A stretch of 64,000 bases of DNA from positions 62,001-126,000 of the forward strand of contig NZ_JASERT010000002.1 in the NCBI RefSeq assembly GCF_030027245.1. Direction: 5' to 3'. Origin of the DNA: Asticcacaulis sp. EMRT-3 (GTDB lineage Bacteria > Pseudomonadota > Alphaproteobacteria > Caulobacterales > Caulobacteraceae). The position numbers were made by a program, and so were the translations under genes. Below are positions 44,563 through 53,958 of this stretch, one piece after another (positions within the stretch are counted from its first letter, which is position 1; each line of letters starts with the position of its first letter). Below the pieces are notes generated by a model. The model did no database searches. It was given only the letters and a program-made list of their open reading frames with translations, and was not told the origin of the DNA.

Positions 44563-45000
44563 TCATGTGCCGAAGGCCACCAGAATGGCCCCGCCCGCGA
44601 TCAGAGCCACGCCGAGCCAGTTTTTCAGGCTCAGACTCTCGCCCAGGAAAAGGACGGAAAACACGGCGACGAAGACCACGCTCAGCTTGTCGATGGGGGC
44701 CACGCGGGCCGCCTCGCCCAGTTTGAGCGCCCGGAAATAGCACAACCATGACGCCCCGGTCGCCACGCCCGACAGGGTAAGAAAAATCCATGTTTTCAAA
44801 GAAATAGCCGAAACCGGTCGCCATTCTTTCAGCCCGAACAGAACCAGGGCGGACACCACAAGTATGACCACGGTGCGCAGGAAGGTCGCCATGTCGGAAT
44901 TGATGTCGCTGACCCCCACCTTGGCCAGCACAGCGGTCATGGCGGCAAAAATGGCCGATAACAGGGCCCAGAACGGCCAGGCGGCGATAAGCGTTTTCAT
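44563..45000 (-). CDS. EamA-domain small drug/metabolite transporter
   Basis: A 145-residue membrane protein with a single EamA unit (five predicted helices; typical end GVALIAGGAILVAFGT). Full DMT exporters have two such units, so this half-size protein must dimerise if active. The motif LCYFRALKLGEAARVAPIDKLSVVFVAVFSVLFLGE is characteristic. It follows the PL26-like gene by 52 bases on the same strand. The substrate is unknown; ATG 45000 is favoured over GTG 45009 without strong ribosome-site support for either. Confidence 0.83.
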   Translation of the reverse strand: MKTLIAAWPFWALLSAIFAAMTAVLAKVGVSDINSDMATFLRTVVILVVSALVLFGLKEWRPVSAISLKTWIFLTLSGVATGASWLCYFRALKLGEAARVAPIDKLSVVFVAVFSVLFLGESLSLKNWLGVALIAGGAILVAFGT

Positions 45001-45052
45001 AAGGAACACTTAAAGCAGCCCGACCCTGTTGGGAATCGCTATTTCAGCTTCA

Positions 45053-47785
45053 TCACCTCGGCGCATTGGCCTCGACGCTGTCGCCGATCAGTTCGAGGTT
45101 CTCAATCGCCGCCAGACCCCATTGCGACGCGCCATTGGTGGAAATCGTCGGGTCTTCAAGGATGGTATAGAGCACATTCGGCCCGGTCACCTTGTCTTCC
45201 TGCGGATGCAGGCTGGTGGCGTGACGCGGATTGTCGCCTTCGAAGAATTCCGACCAGGCGCGCGCCGCCAGGGCGGGGTCTTTCAGTTCGCGGGCGGCAT
45301 AGGCGGTCATGCGCGAAGAGGCGTCACGCAATGACCGGTCACGCGGCACCACGCCGAGAAACGCTTTAATGTCCGCCGGTGAGCTGTTGTAATATTTACA
45401 ATAATCGAGCCACGTCTTCTTATAGGCGGGCGCATCGACCAGTGTCATCAGCTCCTCGGTGATCTCGATAATGCCAAACACCGCATTGAGGTGCGACACG
45501 GAAATCTGATCACCTGGCCCGACGAAGGCGCCGGTTTTCAGATCATAGGGCGCGCCGCCGCAGAACCAGCCATATTTCAGTTTGGCGATCGAGTTCATGC
45601 CGATCAGGATGCGGTCGCGCCAGTGCGTGTCGCCGGTGCGCTCCCATTCGGTCAGCCAGGCGGCGATGAACGAGCCCCATGAGGTGCCGAAGCTGCAATC
45701 GACCGTGCCTTCGATATGTTTGCGAATGCCGATCCCCGAACCGCCCGGCGCGGCGACTTTGCGCTCGATATAGACGGTCTTCAGCGTCTGATCGGAATCA
45801 ATCAGGTCGTGCATCAGGTCGCCGACGCGCTCATCGGCGGTCAGGTAATAGTAGAAGCGCTTGAAGGCGGCATTGGAGACGCGCGGCTGCTTGGAGGAAT
45901 CGCTCCAGTGCTGGATGCCGTGGCGCGTGCCGAAACCTTTGTAGGGCCCGATATGGAAGGTATCGACTTCGGATGTGTGGCGCGTCATCGCCTCGGCCAT
46001 GCGGAAGACATCGGCGCGGCCCGAACGCAGGTAACCGTACCAGAACATCATGTCCGATTGCAGTTCGGAATTGTCCCAGGCAAAGCCGCCTATGTCATAA
46101 CGCCAGACGTGGCGGTCAGCATCATAGGTGTGCATGACATCGCCATAATCCCAGAAGCCGTACCATTTGCGCTCTTCGATCTGCTGGAGATAGTAGTCGA
46201 GCTGATAGCTGATCCGGCCCTCGATCAGGGCGCGCGTCGGCGTCGAAGAATTGGGCAGGCTCCAGGCACCGAACAGGCCGTCGATCATATGCAGGCGTTC
46301 GGGCGCCACGGTCAGGCGGGGCGGGGTGGACAGCGCGGTGGCCATATCGGCGAAGCGCTGGCGCTCCGGCGTGGCGGGCAGCGCCCACAGGGTCAGTTCG
46401 CTGGTGCGGGCAATGCCGTAGGGCTTGTTCCAGCCCGGTTCGAAATCCTCATAGGTGAGCAGCAGCCCCTCATTCTGCTTGGCGTAGGTATCCATGCCCC
46501 AGTCGGGCCGGTAGGGGCGGATGTCCATCGCCGGCGCATCGGGCGACCACAGCCAGGCGGTCACGCTGGCCGTATCGGTGGCCGCATTGCGAATATCGAG
46601 CCGGGTCGGGGCGCGCTGCCAGAAGTCCTTCAGGCCGAGCGCCACGCCACCTTGCGGGCTGCCGACATAGGCCAGACCCGAAGCGCGGTGATCGGCGGCC
46701 GATTCGATAAAGGCATGGCCCGGCTCAACGCGCTTGCGGATCGTATAGCCGTCGGGCGTGGCCTGCGAGCAGGTGAAGTCGTTCCAGTAGGACGAATTGT
46801 GCAGATTATCGCCGACAGACGGCGCGATCATCGATGGATCGACGCGCGTGCCTGCAATCTGCGCCTCGCGCGCCGCCTTGCCGGGATCACGGCGCAGGCC
46901 GGTCAGTGAGCGCACCGCCTCGCCCCAGACGCCGTCATTTTCACCTGAAAAGCGTAGGTGACGGTTATACAGCTCATCCGTCATCGGCACCTCGGCGCTG
47001 ACACCGAGGCCGCGGATGAAGTCCTTCGTCTCGTCGCCATCGAAGATGAAGCTGTGAACGATGCGCACGGCATCGGAACCGGCGTAAAAATAGAGACGCA
47101 CGGTGAAGGGCAGCCACTGGCGCGAACCATCGCTATGGCGGCCTTCGAGGCGCAGGGTGGTGCGCACCGGGCCCTGCTGCTCCAGCACGGCCTTTTCAAC
47201 CACGCCGTCATAGGTCGTCTGTTTCAGGTCAGGTTTGTCCTCGAAAGAGGCAGCATCCTGGGTCAGGGCGCTTAAGGTCACCGCGCCCATCGCCGGTTTG
47301 CCCGAACGGGTAGCGCCGGAAATCAGGGTTTTGCCGCTTCCGGGAACCGTCCAGACCAGATCGCCGGAGGTGATGGTGAAGCCCGCGCCAGTTTGCGCCA
47401 CAGTCAGCGGGGCCGCAGGGGCGGCAGGCGTGCCGGGCTTCAGAGCATAGGATGTCGCGCCGCCGCTCAACGGCCCGACCGCATGGGCCGACCATTTCAG
47501 CGAACCATCAGGCCAGTAGGCGATGGGCCACGATTGCACGGGCAGATCACCGAGCGAAAAAGCCGATTTCGCCGCCACCGAACCACGCGGCCACGGCACG
47601 CCGAAGGTCTGGCCCTCGGCAAAGGACGGCGCGTCACGATCGAGCCAGATGGCCTGGGTTTCGGGTACGCCGATATGGGCGGTCTTCGCCTGGGCGGAGG
47701 CGGCCTGTCCTGCCGCTGCCAATATCCCGACCGCCGCCGTGCGCGCCATCAGGCCACGCCGCGTCATCTGTCCAGCCTTGTCCAT
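45053..47785 (-). CDS. Probable PL26 exo-rhamnogalacturonan lyase (YetA/PcRGLX-like)
   Basis: A 910-residue exported protein with a Tat-like signal (TRRGLMARTAAVGI). The N-terminal RIFT-barrel-like region has GQTFGVPWPRGSV and ..LPVQSWPIAYWPDGSLKW, the opening seen in YetA and PcRGLX-type exo-rhamnogalacturonan lyases. A large helical-toroid part follows (YYLQQIEERKWYGFWDYGDVMHTY... FAWDNSELQSDMMFWYGYLRSGR... FGTRHGIQHWSDSSKQPRVSNAAFKRFYYYLTADER). Such enzymes split rhamnogalacturonan I between rhamnose and galacturonate from one end. A strong AAGGAGG precedes the ATG. Family assignment rests on recall of this architecture, so specificity is not certain. Confidence 0.78.
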   Translation of the reverse strand: MDKAGQMTRRGLMARTAAVGILAAAGQAASAQAKTAHIGVPETQAIWLDRDAPSFAEGQTFGVPWPRGSVAAKSAFSLGDLPVQSWPIAYWPDGSLKWSAHAVGPLSGGATSYALKPGTPAAPAAPLTVAQTGAGFTITSGDLVWTVPGSGKTLISGATRSGKPAMGAVTLSALTQDAASFEDKPDLKQTTYDGVVEKAVLEQQGPVRTTLRLEGRHSDGSRQWLPFTVRLYFYAGSDAVRIVHSFIFDGDETKDFIRGLGVSAEVPMTDELYNRHLRFSGENDGVWGEAVRSLTGLRRDPGKAAREAQIAGTRVDPSMIAPSVGDNLHNSSYWNDFTCSQATPDGYTIRKRVEPGHAFIESAADHRASGLAYVGSPQGGVALGLKDFWQRAPTRLDIRNAATDTASVTAWLWSPDAPAMDIRPYRPDWGMDTYAKQNEGLLLTYEDFEPGWNKPYGIARTSELTLWALPATPERQRFADMATALSTPPRLTVAPERLHMIDGLFGAWSLPNSSTPTRALIEGRISYQLDYYLQQIEERKWYGFWDYGDVMHTYDADRHVWRYDIGGFAWDNSELQSDMMFWYGYLRSGRADVFRMAEAMTRHTSEVDTFHIGPYKGFGTRHGIQHWSDSSKQPRVSNAAFKRFYYYLTADERVGDLMHDLIDSDQTLKTVYIERKVAAPGGSGIGIRKHIEGTVDCSFGTSWGSFIAAWLTEWERTGDTHWRDRILIGMNSIAKLKYGWFCGGAPYDLKTGAFVGPGDQISVSHLNAVFGIIEITEELMTLVDAPAYKKTWLDYCKYYNSSPADIKAFLGVVPRDRSLRDASSRMTAYAARELKDPALAARAWSEFFEGDNPRHATSLHPQEDKVTGPNVLYTILEDPTISTNGASQWGLAAIENLELIGDSVEANAPR

Positions 47786-47920
47786 CCTGTCCTCCTTATG
47801 TCAGCCTTTTCGGCTTATACGGGCTGCGCGACCTGTTCCGGCGCGGCTTGGTGCGTTTATGATCAATTTCTCTCATTTTTGCGCATAACGAGTCAACCGC
47901 CCTCGCCTGTCTGGGCCAAG

Positions 47921-47958
47921 AAAAAGGCCGCCACCTCTGAAGGATGACGGCCTTTCTT
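47921..47958 (-). terminator. Probable intrinsic terminator downstream of the TonB-dependent receptor
   Basis: On the minus strand AAAGGCCG (47955-47948) pairs with CGGCCTTT (47930-47923) and is followed by TTCTT. It lies some 240 bases beyond the receptor stop, after a RIME-like repeat. It could also stop transcripts on the other strand. Confidence 0.6.
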
Positions 47959-48018
47959 ACGCTGTACGCTTACACGGCACTAAAGTCGGATGATTTTAGG
48001 TGGAATCTGTTTCCTTCC

Positions 48019-48163
48019 CCTCTCCCCACATGTGGGGAGAGGACGGGAGCCAAGCGCGGCGCAGGCGACCGGGTGAGGGGCATTCTTCGTGTACCCATCA
48101 AGCCCCTCATCCGGCCTTCACTGCGTTCAGGCCACCTTCTCCCCATTGTCATGGGGAGAAGGG
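48019..48163. repeat. RIME-like mosaic repeat, copy B (full form)
   Basis: Three blocks: the palindrome around TCCCCACATGTGGGGA, then GCGACCGGGTGAGGGGCA, then CAAGCCCCTCATCCGGCCTT leading to CAGGCCACCTTCTCCCC and GGGGAGAAGGG. The order is identical at 57983. The gap 47786-48196 otherwise contains the PL26 promoter side with an ATGATCAAT site (47859) and the terminator at 47921. Confidence 0.85.
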
Positions 48164-48196
48164 AAGAATAGCCGATGCAAACTCATGTCATCGGGC

Positions 48197-51100
48197 TTAG
48201 TTGCGGTAGGTGAAGCCAGCTTCCCAACGCGAACCGCCGTATGTAAGCGCTTCGACGCTCGGCGTACCGTCAGAGAAGGTGCCGTAGGAGCCCTGGTTCG
48301 TTTCCGAGGTCGTGGCGCGGCCAATATTGCGGCCCGACACATACAGTTCCCACTGCTTGTTCAGCTTATAGTTGACGCGCAGATCGAGATATTTCGAAGC
48401 CTCGCGGAAGTTCGGGAAGCCCGGATTATAGGGTACCCGCACCGTTTGCTTGCCTTCAAGACCAGCGCCCGGCACATCATTGATGGCGTTGGAGCCGCAC
48501 GAGGCGATGCACTGGAAGAAGGAGTCGCGCGTCTGGTAGGCCAGGCGGACATTGAGCTTGCCGTCATCATACCACAGAGACAGGTTCTGGAAATAACTGG
48601 CCTGAAACTTGGGCGGCAGAGTAGCGCCGGAGATCTGTTCCGTTGCCGAGGCGATATGGGCCGAGCCGAGCTTCGAATAGTTGAAATCGACGCCGGTGTA
48701 CTTCAGATACCAGGGCAGGTAGGTGAAGGCCATCTTGGTGGAGAATTCGATGCCGCGTTGCAGACCCGCATCACCATTGACATAGGTCGGGTACAGGAAG
48801 TTGGTGCCTGCCAGGCTTTGTCCGGTCAGCGGATCGGCTGGCGGATTGGGGACACTGTTGAACAGGTCGCCGCTGCTGGCCGTGCTCAGGATCGGGGCGC
48901 CGATCAGGACGTTGTTATAATAATAGCCCAACGAGAACATGGTGTCCTTATTGACATACCATTCCACGCTCTCATTGTGGTTGATCGCCTTATAGGGCTT
49001 CAGGTTCGGATTGCCGACAGCACCGCAGCTCGGATCCTGGGCCTGGCCGGTCGGATTGTTCTCGGCGATGGTATAGCGTTCGTCGATCGTGCAGGTGCCG
49101 GACGGCAGCATCTGGCCAATCGACGGACGGGCGATGACGTGACCCGAATAGTAACGCAGCACGATGCTCGGCGTGACCCACAGGTTGAGGTTATAGCTCG
49201 GCGTCCAGTCATTGGTGACACCGGTCAGGGTGGTGTTGATGGTGACGCTGGTGCCGGGCCCCTGTGACAGATTCGTCGTGCCGTTATAGGATGGCGACAG
49301 GGCGTAGTGGGTAAAGGTCATGGAGCCGGTGGCATTGGTCGTGGTATGGATATAGCGCGTACCGATATTGCCGTTGAAATCCATGCCCCAGGGCAGCTTC
49401 TGATCGAATTCGGTCATCAGATAGAAGGCTTGCGTCTCTTCACGATAGGCCGAATGCGGCTGCTGATAGACCTTGCCGTCGCTGCCGGTGCAATATTTCA
49501 TGCAGTCGTAATTATAGGCGTCGGTATTGAGGCCCGAGGCCAGCTTCTGCACGTCGAGGATCGGGAAGGAGGACAGGATGTCGCCCTTATCCGGATAATC
49601 GCCGAAGAAGTTGCTCTTCTGGCTGAGCGCCGGCCCGATCAGGGCCGCCAGTTCAGTTGGCGTAAAGGTGGTGATCCCGGCCTGGGTGGTCGGATTGGAC
49701 ACCGGAATATTGTTGACCAGAGTGCTGTTGGCCGAATAACCGTAACCGCAGGGCTGGGTCGAGGTCGCCGTCGGCAGGCAGGAGCGGTAATAGCTGGTCA
49801 GATTGTTGGTCGGCACCACGACGGGGGCCACATAGTTGGCGTCGCCGACAACACCGGTGCCTGATTGCGCCGTATAGCCGCCACCGGCATAGCCGCTGCC
49901 GGTATGGGTGCGGAATTGCAGACCGCCCATGATGTCCTGGAAGAAGGGCACCCGGCCTTCAAAATTATAGGTGATGTCCGACTTGACCATGGTTTCGTCG
50001 TCATGCTGCATGATCGGACGCCAGGTCAGGCTCATATTGGTGCCCCACTGCGCCTGCTGGGCCGCCGTATAGGCCTGAACCGGTGCGGTTGTGGCTGTGC
50101 CTTTGGCCGCCTTCAGAGCATTTTTCTGCGTGAGGGCCTGGGCATAGTTGGCCGGATCGTAGAAATCGACGCCCGCAGGCGTGGCATAGGTCCACAGGCC
50201 CGAAGGCGTGACGCTGGCCGTCACATCACCATAGGTGAAGTTGACCGCGCTGCGCAACTGGGCGCGGCGGAAATCCGACGATGTGCTGGACAGCAGGTTT
50301 TCGATCTTCCACGGGCCATGATGCCAGTTGAGACCCGTCTGAAGGCTCAGGGTCTTGATCTTCTGGTAATATTGCACGGCATCGACATTGATATTGCCGT
50401 CATTCATCGTCATCGAGGTGACGTGATGGCTGGCATCAACCGTGGCATTGGTGATGTCGGTGACCACATTGCCGCCGACACCATTGGGGTAGGAGGCGTA
50501 GGGCGTGGTGACATTGCCGATACCGGGCAGGACGGTGCGCGGCGTTGTGGTCAGATTCTGACCACTTGGAATCGTCTGGGTCTGCATGGCCGCCGTATTG
50601 AAGGTGGGGCTGCCGAGGCCCAGCGTATAGTCCTTGTTGTTTTCGTTACGGTTGGCGATACCGGCCTTGAAATAGACGGTCGTGTCGTCGTCGAGTTTGT
50701 AGTCGAAGCGAATGTCGGCGGCGACGCGGCGTTCGAAATAGGAGTGCGACAACAGACGGATCAGCGACGGCGTATAGTCGTTCCATTGATTCAGGCACGA
50801 TTGCAGCTCGTAGGCGCGTTCATTCTGGGCGGCAGACGTGCCGCTACCGGCCAAAGCCGGAAAAGCGGCCAGACAGTCAGCCTTGGTATTGGCATTGGCT
50901 GACTTGGTGACGACATCGAGCGGCGAATTGGTCGAATTAGCCAGGAGAATGCTCGACCCTGGAATGGCTGCCGTGACCGCCGGATTAAAGCTGAAGGTCT
51001 TGTCGGGCGACTGGTCGAGATCGACATTGCGGTAATAGCCAGCCTGACCCGATGTATTGGGCTGCTCGCTGTCGGCGGCATTGGAAATTTCCGAATAGTC

Positions 51101-51802
51101 GATATTGGCGATGACCCCTAAGCGGCCATCCAGGAATTTGCGCGCCATGATGGCGCTCCATTCCGGCGTCCACTTCTTATCGAGCGAGTTTTGCTGCTGA
51201 TCGAAACGGAACTGGAAATAGGGCTTTTTGAAATCGAGGCCGGTGCGGGTATTGATGTGGATCGAACCGCCCAGCGAGCCTTCGGTCATGGCCGCCGTCG
51301 TGCCCTTGACGACATCGAGGCTCTTGACCAGATCGGCCGGCAGTTCGCGCAAATCGGCGCCGCGCGCATTGCCCGAACCATCAACCAGACCACCGCTGGT
51401 ATTGCTGACACCCACGCCATCCAGTTCAACGCGGTTGTTTTCCGCCGACTGGCCACGCACGGTCACGCTCTGGCCTTCGCCGAAATCACCACGGTCGAGC
51501 TGGATGCCGGGGATGCGCGAAATGGCTTCGTCGATATTCTTGTCGGGGAAAGTGCCGATGTCTTCGGCGGCGATCGAATCGGTGGCCGTCTTGGCGTGCT
51601 TCTTGCGATTAATGGCCGATTCCTGCGAGGCGCGCGTACCGGTCACGACAATGACGGTCGGCTCGTCAGCCGCTGCGGGCTTGGCCGCCGGAGCGGTTTG
51701 CGCCATAGCCATACCGCCACCGGCAAACAGGGTCACCAGCGCCAGAGCCGTACCGTTAGCCAAACGACGACGCACGCAATAGGTTTGCAATGTATCTTTC
51801 AC
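48197..51802 (-). CDS. TonB-dependent outer-membrane receptor, probable pectin/rhamnogalacturonan oligosaccharide importer
   Basis: About 1,200 residues, typical of large caulobacterial carbohydrate receptors. GTG 51802 is chosen because GGAGG sits just upstream and the signal peptide (ALALVTLFAGGGMAMAQ) follows; a longer open frame to 52033 has no ribosome site. The TonB box region IVVTGTRASQESAI is followed by the plug (SIAAEDIGTFPDKNIDEAISRIPGIQLDRG... SVTVRGQSAENNRVELDGVGV) and barrel. The C-terminus ends ...RWEAGFTYRN rather than F. Two cysteine pairs occur in barrel loops (LPTATSTQPCGYGY, CMKYCTG). Neighbouring PL26 and PL22 genes point to unsaturated oligosaccharide import. Confidence 0.92.
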   Translation of the reverse strand: MKDTLQTYCVRRRLANGTALALVTLFAGGGMAMAQTAPAAKPAAADEPTVIVVTGTRASQESAINRKKHAKTATDSIAAEDIGTFPDKNIDEAISRIPGIQLDRGDFGEGQSVTVRGQSAENNRVELDGVGVSNTSGGLVDGSGNARGADLRELPADLVKSLDVVKGTTAAMTEGSLGGSIHINTRTGLDFKKPYFQFRFDQQQNSLDKKWTPEWSAIMARKFLDGRLGVIANIDYSEISNAADSEQPNTSGQAGYYRNVDLDQSPDKTFSFNPAVTAAIPGSSILLANSTNSPLDVVTKSANANTKADCLAAFPALAGSGTSAAQNERAYELQSCLNQWNDYTPSLIRLLSHSYFERRVAADIRFDYKLDDDTTVYFKAGIANRNENNKDYTLGLGSPTFNTAAMQTQTIPSGQNLTTTPRTVLPGIGNVTTPYASYPNGVGGNVVTDITNATVDASHHVTSMTMNDGNINVDAVQYYQKIKTLSLQTGLNWHHGPWKIENLLSSTSSDFRRAQLRSAVNFTYGDVTASVTPSGLWTYATPAGVDFYDPANYAQALTQKNALKAAKGTATTAPVQAYTAAQQAQWGTNMSLTWRPIMQHDDETMVKSDITYNFEGRVPFFQDIMGGLQFRTHTGSGYAGGGYTAQSGTGVVGDANYVAPVVVPTNNLTSYYRSCLPTATSTQPCGYGYSANSTLVNNIPVSNPTTQAGITTFTPTELAALIGPALSQKSNFFGDYPDKGDILSSFPILDVQKLASGLNTDAYNYDCMKYCTGSDGKVYQQPHSAYREETQAFYLMTEFDQKLPWGMDFNGNIGTRYIHTTTNATGSMTFTHYALSPSYNGTTNLSQGPGTSVTINTTLTGVTNDWTPSYNLNLWVTPSIVLRYYSGHVIARPSIGQMLPSGTCTIDERYTIAENNPTGQAQDPSCGAVGNPNLKPYKAINHNESVEWYVNKDTMFSLGYYYNNVLIGAPILSTASSGDLFNSVPNPPADPLTGQSLAGTNFLYPTYVNGDAGLQRGIEFSTKMAFTYLPWYLKYTGVDFNYSKLGSAHIASATEQISGATLPPKFQASYFQNLSLWYDDGKLNVRLAYQTRDSFFQCIASCGSNAINDVPGAGLEGKQTVRVPYNPGFPNFREASKYLDLRVNYKLNKQWELYVSGRNIGRATTSETNQGSYGTFSDGTPSVEALTYGGSRWEAGFTYRN

Positions 51803-52368
51803 CTTTTTCCTCCAAACGCGATAGCCCGCGCATTCAAAATTCCAGCCGGATCTGACGTCGCGGCTTGGTCCATGCGTCACCTGAGGAAGGAAAGGCGCTG
51901 CTGGCTTTTCAGGAAGGCCCTCCCGGCGAGGTCGAGTCCCATTCCAAAGCTTCAAATGCAGGCTTTTTCGCCCCCGGCGGCGAACACAAATCTTTAACAC
52001 CTGCATCTTTGTTGATTGATAATGACAAGTCAAGGCAGGTTGCGCGCATTTGCGCGAATATTATCCTATAAATGATCAATTAGGCGCGATTGCGTAACAA
52101 AAACATCACAGAAAAGCCGGGAAGACGCCATGATTACGCAGTTTGCGCCGTCATTTGTAATCGAAGCTGACCCGTTTCAGGCGGTTTTTCGTAGGTGCGT
52201 CGCTTGCGTTCGGGGCTGAGCATCCCTGAAACGCCACAATAAATCAGCATAAATACTTATATTTAAAGGATAAATTCAAATTGTAGCTAATATGGCGGAT
52301 GAAAAACACATCATTAGGTGATCAATCATGATCATATATGAGCGATTCCATCCGCCAAAGATGCAAAA
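51803..52368. other. Long intergenic region upstream of the TonB-dependent receptor
   Basis: 566 bases with no convincing gene. It contains ATGATCAAT (52072-52080) and a double site TGATCAATCATGATCAT (52319-52335). These recur near other cluster genes and may be regulator sites. GCGCGCATTTGCGCG at about 52042-52058 is a short inverted repeat. The receptor leader could be long. Confidence 0.5.
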
Positions 52369-53715
52369 TCAGGCCTTTTCGACCGCCACGGCATAGGTGT
52401 GCACCGGGCCGAACATGTTGGAGCGGAAAATGATCCACTTGCCGTCCGGCGAAAAGCGCAGATTGGGTTCCAGCCGGTAGTCGTGATCCTTCATATTGAC
52501 CAGTTTTTCCGAGCGCAGCACGCCGGGGCGCACCAGATCGGCAGCATTGGGCGCGCTGACGCCCAGATCCTCGATGATCTCAGGGTGGAACAGATAGATG
52601 TATTTGCCGTCCGGGGCGCGCGCCACCATGTCGGCGTCGCCGCCATCACCGGCCATCAGCGTGCCGTCCTTCGACACATTGAAATGCACCGACCATTCGT
52701 TGCGCAGCATATGATACCAGATGCGCTTGCCGGTCTTCAGATCGACATTGGCCAGCCAGAAATCCTCGCCGCGCGGGGTTTGCAGGTCGTAGAAGATCTT
52801 CGAGCCATCCCAGTTGAAGAATTCATGACCGGCGATCTCCATATTCATCATGCGCTTGTGCATGAGCTGATTGCCCGTGCCATCGGTGCGGATCGTCCAG
52901 ATGCGGTCAACCTCGTGCCACGGCCCTTCGTGGCAATAAAGCAGCAGGGACGGATCCTTGGGCGAAAACTGCATGTGGTTCAGCCAGTCGGTCGAATGAA
53001 CCAGCACCTTGCGCGCGCCCGTCCTGATGTCGATGGTGAAGATGTCCATCGGCACGTCGGCGGCCAGGCGCTGCGCCATGCGGTATTCCTTGGCGGCCGC
53101 AAAGCTCATCGGCTTGCCGTCAGGCCCCAGCGCATTATAGCCGCCGTCTGTGCCCGCCACCTTGGGGCCGGGCTGGAGCGGCACATTCTTATAGGCATAG
53201 GAGCCGACCAGCAGGCTGTCATCGGCATTGACCGAGGTAACAAAGCCCTTGTCAACCGAGGCGATTTTCGTCACCGCGCCCGTATTGACGTCGATGGAAA
53301 ACACATCATTGGTGGCCTGGGTCTTGTTGTCCTTGTCGGCGGAACGCGGCCGGGCATAGACCACGGCCTTTGAGGCACCGGTCTGGAAGGCCGACAGATT
53401 GCCCGTATAGAGGTCTTTTTCCGCGAAGGTCTCCATATTGATCAGGCTGATGCCGTCGGCGCGGTTCATCACCATCCATTTTTCATCGGGCGTATAGGCC
53501 GGGAAGTTAAAATAGAGCGATTCCGAATGGTCCTTGTGCGACAGGCGCACGATGCGGTGGCCGGTGTCAGGATCGATCCAGTCCTTCGGGATAGGCCCCT
53601 TTGGCGCGGCGGCAGGCCCGGCGGGCAGGGTTTGGGCGGTCGCGGCTGCCGCCATCGGCGCTGCGGCGGCCAGGGCGACGGCACCGGTGAGAAAATTACG
53701 TTTGCTGATGGTCAT
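52369..53715 (-). CDS. Oligogalacturonate lyase-like protein (PL22 beta-propeller)
   Basis: A 448-residue protein with a Tat/Sec-type leader (SKRNFLTGAVALAAAAPMAAAATA). The mature part matches the seven-bladed propeller of oligogalacturonate lyase: TGHRIVRLSHKDHSESLYFNFPAYTPDEKWMV, LNHMQFSPKDPSLLLYCHEGPWHEVDRIWTI, EIAGHEFFNWDGSKIFYD, and YRLEPNLRFSPDGKWIIFRS. The conserved histidines in these segments bind the metal. Classical Ogl is cytoplasmic; the export signal suggests periplasmic action here, on galacturonate di- and oligomers. An operator-like site lies 69 bases upstream of the ATG. Confidence 0.88.
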   Translation of the reverse strand: MTISKRNFLTGAVALAAAAPMAAAATAQTLPAGPAAAPKGPIPKDWIDPDTGHRIVRLSHKDHSESLYFNFPAYTPDEKWMVMNRADGISLINMETFAEKDLYTGNLSAFQTGASKAVVYARPRSADKDNKTQATNDVFSIDVNTGAVTKIASVDKGFVTSVNADDSLLVGSYAYKNVPLQPGPKVAGTDGGYNALGPDGKPMSFAAAKEYRMAQRLAADVPMDIFTIDIRTGARKVLVHSTDWLNHMQFSPKDPSLLLYCHEGPWHEVDRIWTIRTDGTGNQLMHKRMMNMEIAGHEFFNWDGSKIFYDLQTPRGEDFWLANVDLKTGKRIWYHMLRNEWSVHFNVSKDGTLMAGDGGDADMVARAPDGKYIYLFHPEIIEDLGVSAPNAADLVRPGVLRSEKLVNMKDHDYRLEPNLRFSPDGKWIIFRSNMFGPVHTYAVAVEKA

Positions 53716-53783
53716 GGCGGCGGTTCCTCTATGTCATTTTCTGCACCATAGCCGCTTTATCTGCGCTCGAAAATGAAATTATT

Positions 53784-53799
53784 TGATTGAATATGATCT
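53784..53799. promoter_or_regulatory. Candidate regulon operator upstream of the PL22-like gene
   Basis: TGATTGAATATGATCT, nearly identical to the sites before GH2 (35806) and before the candidate sRNA (38377). The remainder of 53716-53958 shows no gene. Confidence 0.5.
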
Positions 53800-53958
53800 T
53801 ATTGCGGGGCAAATTTTGTCGGACAAAAGATAAATGCCGCTCAGGGAAGGCCCGAAACCATGCCAGATACAGCGCAATTCCGCTTCATGCGACCTCTCGG
53901 GATCGCCATGCAAACCGCTCTGGTCGATCACGGTTCTGACCCTGCACAGCCAGTAAGG

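Noticed and set aside
45716..46909. 397-codon plus-strand open frame
   Set aside because: Antisense to the PL26-like gene and without recognisable motifs.
51803..52033. 77-codon N-terminal extension of the TonB-dependent receptor
   Set aside because: The extension is Arg-rich with no signal; GTG 51802 has GGAGG and is followed by a proper signal peptide.
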